A stretch of DNA of 37,504 nt from Phytopseudomonas daroniae (GTDB lineage Bacteria; Pseudomonadota; Gammaproteobacteria; Pseudomonadales; Pseudomonadaceae), in NCBI RefSeq assembly GCF_004327285.1, contig NZ_QJUI01000031.1, forward strand, positions 1 through 37,504. Direction: 5' to 3'. The notes under the pieces were generated by a model, which was not told the origin of the DNA, searched no databases, and saw only the letters and a list, made by a program, of their open reading frames with translations. This document shows positions 31,032 to 37,504 of this stretch, one piece after another. The position numbers and the translations under genes were made by a program. The stretch's first letter is position 1, and each line of letters opens with the position of its first letter.

Positions 31032-33214
31032 GTCGTGTGCAGGCCAGGCCCACCCGCTCGCAGCAGGTGGCCGAGGGAGTTCTCGGGCTGCTGTCCAGCC
31101 GCCCGGCCCGGGTGATCCTGGCGCTGCTCGCATTGGCAGTGCTCCTGGTCATCGTCTCGACGCCGCTGGATCTGCAGCAGCAACTGCTGTTCGCCGCGCT
31201 GTGCCTGGGCGGCACGCTGCTTTTGCGGCGTGCCGGAGGACGCCTGGCGATCCTGGCGATGATCGTGCTTTCGGTCATCGCATCGCTGCGCTACATGTAC
31301 TGGCGCCTGACCTCCTCGCTGGGTTTCGAGAGCGGGATGGACATGCTGTTCGGCTATGGGCTGGTGCTGGCCGAGGTCTATGCCCTGCTGGTACTGCTCT
31401 TCGGCTATCTGCAGACGGCCTGGCCGCTGCGCCGCAAGCCTTACCCGTTGCCGCGGGACAGCCGGCTCTGGCCCACCGTGGACGTGTTCATTCCGACCTA
31501 CAACGAGTCGCTGGATATCGTGAAACTCACGGTATTCGCCGCCCAGGCCATCGACTGGCCGAAGGACAAGTTGCGCGTGCACGTGCTCGACGATGGCCGG
31601 CGTGAGGCGTTCCGCGCCTTTTGCGCGTCAGCCGGCGTCGGCTACATCGTGCGCCCCGACAACAGCCATGCCAAGGCGGGAAACCTGAACTGGGCATTGC
31701 GCTGCACATCCGGCGAGTACATCGCGATCTTCGATGCCGACCACGTGCCGACCCGCTCCTTCCTGCAGATCGGCATGGGCTGGTTCCTCAAGGATCCGCA
31801 ACTGGCGATGCTGCAGACGCCGCACTTCTTCTTCTCGCCCGATCCGTTCGAAAAGAACCTGAAGACCTTCCGCTCCGTGCCCAACGAGGGCGAGTTGTTC
31901 TATGGCCTGGTGCAGGACGGCAATGACCTGTGGAACGCGACGTTCTTCTGCGGTTCGTGCGCCATCATCAAGCGTGCGCCACTGGAGGAAGTGGGTGGGG
32001 TGGCGGTCGAAACCGTCACCGAGGACGCGCATACCGCGCTGAAGCTCAACCGCGTCGGCTACAACACGGCCTACCTGGCCATTCCCCAGGCGGCCGGGCT
32101 GGCCACCGAGAGCCTGTCGGGACACATCGGCCAGCGCATTCGCTGGGCGCGGGGCATGGCGCAGATTTTCCGTACCGATAATCCCCTGCTTGGCAAAGGC
32201 CTCAAGCTCGGCCAGCGGCTGTGCTACCTGAACGCCATGCTGCACTTCTTCTACGGCCTGCCGCGCCTGGTGTTTCTCACCGCGCCTCTGGCCTACCTGA
32301 TATTTGGCGCGCAGATCTTCCAGGCGCCGGCGCTGATGATCGTGGCCTATGCGCTGCCGCACATCCTCAATGCCAACGTGACCAACTCGACCATCCAGGG
32401 GCGCTTCCGCCATTCGTTCTGGAACGAGGTCTACGAGACGGTGCTGGCCTGGTACATCATGCGCCCGGTGTTGCTGGCGCTGATCAACCCCAGGTTCGGC
32501 ACGTTCAACGTGACGGCCAAGGGCGGGCTGATCGACCAGAGCTACTTCGACTGGAAGATGGCGCGCCCCTATATCGTCGTGCTGATGCTCAATCTGCTCG
32601 GCCTGCTGGTCGGTACCGCCAGGCTGGGCTTCGATGCCAATGCCGATGCCGTGATCCTGCTGATCAACCTCAGCTGGACGCTGTACAACATCATCATCTG
32701 TGCCGCGGCGGTCGCGGTGGCCAGCGAGGCACGGCAGATTCGCGCCGAGCCCCGCGTCTACGCGCAACTGGCGGCGACCATCGGCCTGGCCAATGGCCGG
32801 ACCATCGCCTGCCGGACCAACGATTTCTCCCAGAGAGGGGTCGGCATCAATCTGCCCGAGGGCGTTGCGGTGCCGCAGGGGGAGGAGGTGCAGGTATCGC
32901 TGTTTCTCAACTACGAGGAGTGCGTGTTCCCGGCCACGGTGGTGTTCAGTCGCGGTAGAACCCTGGGCCTGAACTTCGCCCAACTGGATCTCCAGCAGCA
33001 AGGGGCGTTGGCCCGGCTGACCTTTTCCCGCGCCGACACCTGGGCCTCGACCTGGGGCCAGGGTTCCCTCGATACCCCCCTGGGCGCCCTGGGCGAAGTT
33101 TCCCGCATCGGCATACGCGGCATCGCCTTGCTTTCCAAGGCCACCCTGGCCGAGCTGATCCGTCGTGGCCGGCTTCTCTCTCCATCGACCAAAACCTCGC
33201 AGAGGCATCCATGA
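31028..33214 (+). CDS. bcsA: Cellulose synthase catalytic subunit BcsA
   Basis: A 728-residue membrane glycosyltransferase (GT2). Hydrophobic helices precede the catalytic domain. Key motifs are DDG (188-190), DAD (236-238), TED (331-333) and QRIRW (369-373), which hold UDP-glucose and the growing chain. Four more helices follow the catalytic domain. The C-terminal PilZ domain shows RAEPR (572-576) and DFSQRG (from 599), the RxxxR and D/NxSxxG pair that binds cyclic di-GMP. Activity should therefore need that second messenger. It overlaps bcsQ and bcsB by four bases at each end. Confidence 0.95.
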   Translation: MSRVQARPTRSQQVAEGVLGLLSSRPARVILALLALAVLLVIVSTPLDLQQQLLFAALCLGGTLLLRRAGGRLAILAMIVLSVIASLRYMYWRLTSSLGFESGMDMLFGYGLVLAEVYALLVLLFGYLQTAWPLRRKPYPLPRDSRLWPTVDVFIPTYNESLDIVKLTVFAAQAIDWPKDKLRVHVLDDGRREAFRAFCASAGVGYIVRPDNSHAKAGNLNWALRCTSGEYIAIFDADHVPTRSFLQIGMGWFLKDPQLAMLQTPHFFFSPDPFEKNLKTFRSVPNEGELFYGLVQDGNDLWNATFFCGSCAIIKRAPLEEVGGVAVETVTEDAHTALKLNRVGYNTAYLAIPQAAGLATESLSGHIGQRIRWARGMAQIFRTDNPLLGKGLKLGQRLCYLNAMLHFFYGLPRLVFLTAPLAYLIFGAQIFQAPALMIVAYALPHILNANVTNSTIQGRFRHSFWNEVYETVLAWYIMRPVLLALINPRFGTFNVTAKGGLIDQSYFDWKMARPYIVVLMLNLLGLLVGTARLGFDANADAVILLINLSWTLYNIIICAAAVAVASEARQIRAEPRVYAQLAATIGLANGRTIACRTNDFSQRGVGINLPEGVAVPQGEEVQVSLFLNYEECVFPATVVFSRGRTLGLNFAQLDLQQQGALARLTFSRADTWASTWGQGSLDTPLGALGEVSRIGIRGIALLSKATLAELIRRGRLLSPSTKTSQRHP

Positions 33215-35493
33215 GCGTTCGAGGCAAGGCAGTATCATTCGGCAAATGCAGGAAAACGCTCGTGATTTCCACGTTGCTGGCCATTTTCGGGCAGCAGGTC
33301 AGTGCCGACGAGACGCCGGTCGTGGCACCGGAGGGTGAGAACCCGGCCGCGGCATTGCCGGTTGCGAACTATCGCTTCACCCTCAAGCAACTGGGGGCGA
33401 GCTACCCGATGAACCTGCGCGGTGTCGAGGGCAGCGACAGTGTCAGTTTCGATATCCGTGCCGATCAGGTGGTCACCCAGGCGCAACTGGCGCTGGAGTA
33501 CAGCTATTCGCCGGCGCTGCTGAGCGAGTTGTCGCAGATCAACGTGCTGGTCAACGAGGAAGTGGCCGCCAGCCTGGCCCTGCCGAAGGAAAACGCCGGC
33601 ACCCCGCAGAAACAGGTGGTCGAGATTCCGGCGCACCTGATCACCGAGTTCAACCGCTTGAGCCTGCAACTCATCGGCCACTACACCATGCAGTGCGAGG
33701 ATCCTCAACACTCCAGCCTCTGGGCCAAGATCAGCAATGCCAGCCAGTTGCAGATCCAGACCGCGCCCCTGGCCCTGGCGGACGACCTGGCCAGCCTGCC
33801 GCTGCCGTTCTTCGACAAGCGCGATGCGCAGCCCCTGGCGTTGCCTTTCGTCTTTTCCGCCAGCCCGGACAATGCCGCGCTGGAGGCCGCGGGCGCACTC
33901 TCGTCGTGGTTCGGCGCCTTGGCCAGTTACCGCGGTGCGACCTTTCCGGTCAGCCTGGAGCAGTTGCCGGAGAAGGGCAACGCCGTCGTGCTGCTCAGCG
34001 GCGGCGCGGGGATCGCCGGTCTCGACCTGCCCGAGACGAACGGGCCGAGCCTGTCCCTGGTCGGCAATCCCAACGATGCCTTCGGCAAACTGCTGATCGT
34101 CGCCGGGCGCGACAGCCAGCAACTGAAACAGGCCGCCACGGCACTGGTGCTGGGCAGCCAGGCGCTATCCGGGCAGAGGGCGGTCATCAACCGCGTCGCC
34201 GGCCTGCAGCCACGCAAGCCCTACGATGCGCCGAACTGGCTGCCGAGCGATCGCCCGGTGCAGATTGGCGAACTGATCGAAGCCAAGCGGCTCGGCGTTT
34301 CCGGCTACGACCCCGGCACCATCAGCATACCGTTGCGGCTGCCGCCCGACCTGTTCAACTGGCGTGAGCAAGGCGTGCCGCTCAAGCTGAAATACCGCTA
34401 CACGCCCCAGCCGGTATCGACCAACTCGTCCCTGCTGGTCAGCGTGAGCGGCAAATTCCTCAAGTCCATGGCCCTGCCTTCCCGCGAGAAGCTCGAGAGC
34501 GACGCGTCGCTGCTGGCCAGGCTCGGGCAGGGCGACAGCCTGGTCAGGGAGGCGACACTGCGCCTGCCCCTGGAAAGCATGCCGTTGCAGTCCTCGCTGC
34601 AGTTGCGCTTCATGTACGACTACATCAAGCAGGGCGAATGCCGGGACATCATCATCGATAACATGCGTGGCGCGATCGAACCGGACTCGACCATCGACCT
34701 GAGCGGTTATGACCACTTCATCGCCATGCCCAACCTGGGTGTGTTCCAGGGCAGCGGTTATCCCTTCACCCGGCTCGCCGACCTGTCCGAAACCGCGGTG
34801 ATCCTGCCCGATGGCGCGGGGCCGGCCGAACTGTCGGCCTTCCTCACCGTGCTCGGCCGCTTCGGCGAATCCACCGGCTATCCGGGCACGGCGGTAACCG
34901 TGGCCCAGGCGCAACAGGTGGACGAGCTGCGCGACAAGGATCTGCTGGTGTTCGCCTCGGGCGCCAATCAGCCCCTGCTCCAGGCCTGGGCGGATCGGTT
35001 GCCGGCAAGCCTCGACGGCGAGCAGCAGCGCTTCGAGCTTTCCGACCTGGCGTTCCGGGTGCGCAACTGGATCAGCTCCGACCCGCAGGCCAACCTGCGG
35101 CGCAGCCGCAGCAGCCTGTCCCTCGGTGGCGAGGGCGCGGGTACCTACCTGGCCGGTTTCGAGTCGCCGCTGAAGAGCGGCCGCAGCGTGGTGGTCATCG
35201 CCGGCAGCGAGCCCGAGAAGCTTGCCGAAGCGACCGCGGCGCTGATCGGCGGGGAAGACTACGAACAATCGATCCAGGGCAGCCTGGCCATCGTGCAGGG
35301 CACCCGGATCCATTCGCTGGTCGCCGACGAGCAGTATCACGTCGGGCGCCTGGGGTGGTTCAAGTACCTGCAGTGGCTGTTCGCGCACCAGCTGTGGTGG
35401 ATGCTGCTCGCCACCGCGCTGGGCGCCGCGATCGTCACCTGCCTGCTCTATGTCTCGCTGCGCGCCCGTGCCCGGCGCAGGTTGGGCGAATGA
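33211..35493 (+). CDS. bcsB: Cellulose synthase periplasmic subunit BcsB
   Basis: A 760-residue protein with an N-terminal signal (TLVISTLLAIFGQQVSA) and a single C-terminal anchor helix (LWWMLLATALGAAIVTCLLY) followed by a basic tail. Between lie two repeats of carbohydrate-binding and flavodoxin-like domains typical of BcsB, such as the TLKQLGASYPMNLRGVEGSD strand and YDYIKQGECRDII. It guides the glucan through the periplasm and its anchor helix is needed for BcsA activity. It overlaps its neighbours by ATGA. Confidence 0.94.
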   Translation: MSVRGKAVSFGKCRKTLVISTLLAIFGQQVSADETPVVAPEGENPAAALPVANYRFTLKQLGASYPMNLRGVEGSDSVSFDIRADQVVTQAQLALEYSYSPALLSELSQINVLVNEEVAASLALPKENAGTPQKQVVEIPAHLITEFNRLSLQLIGHYTMQCEDPQHSSLWAKISNASQLQIQTAPLALADDLASLPLPFFDKRDAQPLALPFVFSASPDNAALEAAGALSSWFGALASYRGATFPVSLEQLPEKGNAVVLLSGGAGIAGLDLPETNGPSLSLVGNPNDAFGKLLIVAGRDSQQLKQAATALVLGSQALSGQRAVINRVAGLQPRKPYDAPNWLPSDRPVQIGELIEAKRLGVSGYDPGTISIPLRLPPDLFNWREQGVPLKLKYRYTPQPVSTNSSLLVSVSGKFLKSMALPSREKLESDASLLARLGQGDSLVREATLRLPLESMPLQSSLQLRFMYDYIKQGECRDIIIDNMRGAIEPDSTIDLSGYDHFIAMPNLGVFQGSGYPFTRLADLSETAVILPDGAGPAELSAFLTVLGRFGESTGYPGTAVTVAQAQQVDELRDKDLLVFASGANQPLLQAWADRLPASLDGEQQRFELSDLAFRVRNWISSDPQANLRRSRSSLSLGGEGAGTYLAGFESPLKSGRSVVVIAGSEPEKLAEATAALIGGEDYEQSIQGSLAIVQGTRIHSLVADEQYHVGRLGWFKYLQWLFAHQLWWMLLATALGAAIVTCLLYVSLRARARRRLGE

Positions 35494-36734
35494 GCCGGGA
35501 ACGCACGCGGGCCATGAGTCAGGAGGCGTCCGCCGCGGCTCGACCGCCACGCGGACGCCTGGCCCTGCTCGCCGCCACGGCCGTGACCGCGCTCTGGCCC
35601 GGCCTGGGCCTGGCCGACGAGGTCTGCAGTGCCGATGCCTGGCCGCACTGGCAGCGCTTCAGCGAGCGCTGGGTGCAGGATGACGGACGGGTTCTGGAAT
35701 CGAGTCTGGAAGCGCACCACAGCACCTCGGAAGGGCAATCCTACGCCCTGTTCTTCGCCCTGGTCGCCAATGACCGGGCGCGCTTCGCGTCCATCTGGCG
35801 CTGGAGCCTGGAGAACCTGGCGGGCAACGACCTCGACAGCCAGTTGCCGGGCTGGTTGTGGGGCAAGGGCAAGGATGGCGTGTGGCAGATCCAGGACGCC
35901 AACTCGGCTGCCGATGCCGACCTCTGGTTCGCCTATGCCCTGCTCGAGGCGGCGCGCCTGTGGGACGAGCCGCGCTACCAGGCCGATGCGCAGCGTCTGC
36001 TGGCCACGGTCAAGGCGCGGGAAGTCGCCGACCTGCCGGGGCTGGGGCCGATGCTGATGCCGGGGCCGGTCGGTTTCGTCCAGCCCGACCACCTCTGGCG
36101 CCTGAACCCCAGCTATATGCCGCTGCCGCTGCTGCGACGTCTGGCCGGATTCGAGCCGGAGGGGCCCTGGCAGGCGATCGCCGAGAACACCGCGACCCTG
36201 ATTCGCCAGGCCTCGCCCAAGGGCTTCGCTGCGGACTGGGTCGGTTATCGCGGCACCTCGCCGCAGACCGGCCTGTTCGTCGACGACCCGTTCAAGGGCG
36301 ATGTCGGCAGCTATGACGCCATCCGCGTCTACCTGTGGGCCGGCATGACCGCGCCCGGCGACCCGCTGGCCAGGCCGATCCTCGACAGCCTGGGCGGCAT
36401 GGCGACGGCCACCGCGTCCAGCGGTATCCCGCCGGAAAGCGTGCGGGTCGCCACGGGCAGGGCCGAGGGCGGCGGACCGTTCGGCTTTTCCGCGGCGCTG
36501 GTGCCCTACTTCCAGGCCAAGGGCCAGCCCTGGCTGGCCGACATGCAGCAGCGCAAGGCCGTCGAGGGCCTGGAGAAGGCGCTCGACGGCCGCGAGGCGC
36601 AGGATCATCCGGTTTATTACGATTACATGCTCAGCCTGTTCGGTCTCGGCTGGGCGGAAAAGCGCTACCGCTTTCTCGAGGATGGCAGCGTGCAACTGTT
36701 CTGGGAGTCCGCATGTTCCGGTACCACGCGCTGA
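35490..36734 (+). CDS. bcsZ: Periplasmic endo-1,4-beta-glucanase BcsZ (GH8)
   Basis: A 414-residue glycoside hydrolase family 8 enzyme. ATG 35490 overlaps the bcsB stop; a second ATG at 35514 is also possible. The signal peptide is RLALLAATAVTALWPGLGLA. The catalytic acid is Glu81 in HHSTSEGQSYALFFALVAND, and DANSAADADLWFAYALLEAA carries the conserved Asp cluster. BcsZ trims cellulose in the periplasm and is needed for full polymer export in many species. It ends 22 bp inside the start of bcsC. Confidence 0.94.
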   Translation: MSRERTRAMSQEASAAARPPRGRLALLAATAVTALWPGLGLADEVCSADAWPHWQRFSERWVQDDGRVLESSLEAHHSTSEGQSYALFFALVANDRARFASIWRWSLENLAGNDLDSQLPGWLWGKGKDGVWQIQDANSAADADLWFAYALLEAARLWDEPRYQADAQRLLATVKAREVADLPGLGPMLMPGPVGFVQPDHLWRLNPSYMPLPLLRRLAGFEPEGPWQAIAENTATLIRQASPKGFAADWVGYRGTSPQTGLFVDDPFKGDVGSYDAIRVYLWAGMTAPGDPLARPILDSLGGMATATASSGIPPESVRVATGRAEGGGPFGFSAALVPYFQAKGQPWLADMQQRKAVEGLEKALDGREAQDHPVYYDYMLSLFGLGWAEKRYRFLEDGSVQLFWESACSGTTR

Positions 36735-37504
36735 CCATCGGCCTATTGGCGGCCTTGACCCATGGCGCCGGTCTTGCCGAGGCGATCGATCCGCAGAGCC
36801 TGCTGATCCAGCAGGGGCATTTCTGGCAGGCCCAGGACAGGCCCCAGCGGGCGGCCGAAGCATGGAACAAGGTCCTGCAACTCGACCCGCGGCAGCCGGA
36901 GGCGCTGTACGGGCTCGGCGTGATCGAGCTGGAGGCCAAGCGCACGCAGAAGGCCGGCGACTACCTGAGCCGGCTCAAGGCCCTGCAGCCATTGCCCAGG
37001 CAGGCCCTGCAACTGGAGCAGGACATTGCCCTGGCCAGTGCCGCCAGCCAGAAGCAGCTGGAAGCGGCGCGTCTGCTGGTCGATTCCGGCGAGCGGGAAA
37101 AAGCCGTCGTGCAGTACCGGAAACTGCTGGCGGGGCGTGAGCCGCAAGGCCTGATCGCCCGCGAGTACTACAACAACCTGGCCTTTACCGAAGGCGGCTG
37201 GAGCGAGGGACGCGCCGGCCTGGAGCGCCTGGTCCGCGAGCGCCCGGACGATTCCATCGTCGCCCTGTTCCTGGCCAAGCACCTGGCCCGTCGCGAGGAC
37301 ACCCGCGCCGAGGGCATCAAGGCGCTTGCCGAGCTGTCCCGGCGGGTGGACATCGCCGGGGATGCCGATGAGAGCCGGCGCCTGGCCCTGACCTGGATGG
37401 GCGCGCCGAACAAGGCGCAGGCGCCGCTGTTCGAAGCCTTCCTCAAGGACCATCCGGAGGACGAGGAAATCCGCGCCTTGCTGGCCAAGGGGCGGGCACA
37501 GGGC
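36713..37504 (+). CDS. bcsC: Cellulose export protein BcsC, N-terminal TPR part (cut by window end)
   Basis: ATG 36713 lies within the end of bcsZ and opens a signal peptide (MFRYHALTIGLLAALTHGAG). The frame stays open for 264 codons to the window end. The visible part is a tetratricopeptide superhelix: AAEAWNKVLQLDPRQPEALY, KALAELSRR and similar helical pairs. Full BcsC is more than 1000 residues and ends in an outer-membrane beta-barrel, which must lie beyond this window. It forms the outer-membrane exit for cellulose. Confidence 0.88.
   Translation, partial: MFRYHALTIGLLAALTHGAGLAEAIDPQSLLIQQGHFWQAQDRPQRAAEAWNKVLQLDPRQPEALYGLGVIELEAKRTQKAGDYLSRLKALQPLPRQALQLEQDIALASAASQKQLEAARLLVDSGEREKAVVQYRKLLAGREPQGLIAREYYNNLAFTEGGWSEGRAGLERLVRERPDDSIVALFLAKHLARREDTRAEGIKALAELSRRVDIAGDADESRRLALTWMGAPNKAQAPLFEAFLKDHPEDEEIRALLAKGRAQG

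Noticed and set aside
1..37504. CRISPR arrays, rRNA genes or a replication origin
   Set aside because: I saw no regularly spaced repeats with unique spacers, no rRNA sequence and no cluster of DnaA boxes.

Overview
The window looks like a chromosomal segment of a Pseudomonas-type gammaproteobacterium. The right half has high GC content and long ATGA-overlapping operons. It carries a PhaG-type 3-hydroxyacyl-ACP thioesterase/transacylase, typical of medium-chain PHA producers, and a guanidine carboxylase cluster behind a guanidine-I riboswitch. It also has Pseudomonas-type REP repeats and a bcs cellulose operon. The genus is inferred from remembered family resemblance, not from a search.

The left half (about 1-17646) is accessory DNA. 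Positions 1-126 are one end of an IS5-family element, cut by the window edge. Next come a TetR gene and a divergent SDR / secreted alpha-beta hydrolase / small membrane protein unit with a doubled palindromic operator between them, and then a decayed HigA-like antitoxin and a strong terminator. From 3903 to 17646 lies a roughly 13.7 kb island bounded by an 18-bp direct repeat. The right copy is the 3' end (including CCA) of tRNA-Gly(CCC). A P4-type tyrosine integrase sits beside the tRNA but is wrecked by frameshifts and a stop codon. The island mixes broken genes (LysR, XRE, SDR, Rrf2) with apparently whole cargo: a LysR; an aldo/keto reductase, NTF2-like and Atu4866-like unit opposite an AraC regulator; an MFS exporter and alpha/beta hydrolase opposite a TetR gene with three operator-like repeats; and a MarR-epimerase pair with an operator over the MarR start. 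These are small oxidoreductase or efflux modules, each with its own local regulator.

The region 17629-29334 reads as core genome. It holds tRNA-Gly, phaG, an RsuA-type pseudouridine synthase and a CWC cysteine-rich protein. Upstream of the CWC gene are the last codons of a lost GGDEF gene, ending at what looks like a solo IS end that shares 14 bases with the IS end at the left edge. Then comes the minus-strand guanidine operon: riboswitch, ABC substrate-binding protein, permease, ATPase, two DUF1989 proteins (probable carboxyguanidine deiminase) and the biotin-dependent guanidine/urea carboxylase. Together these would import guanidine, carboxylate it and deiminate it to allophanate. The final allophanate hydrolase is not in the window. 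The carboxylase gene carries a pair of inverted REP sequences in frame inside its coding sequence.

The region 29880-37504 is the start of a cellulose operon: a BcsP-BcsQ fusion, BcsA, BcsB, BcsZ, and BcsC cut by the window end. All of its genes overlap their neighbours.
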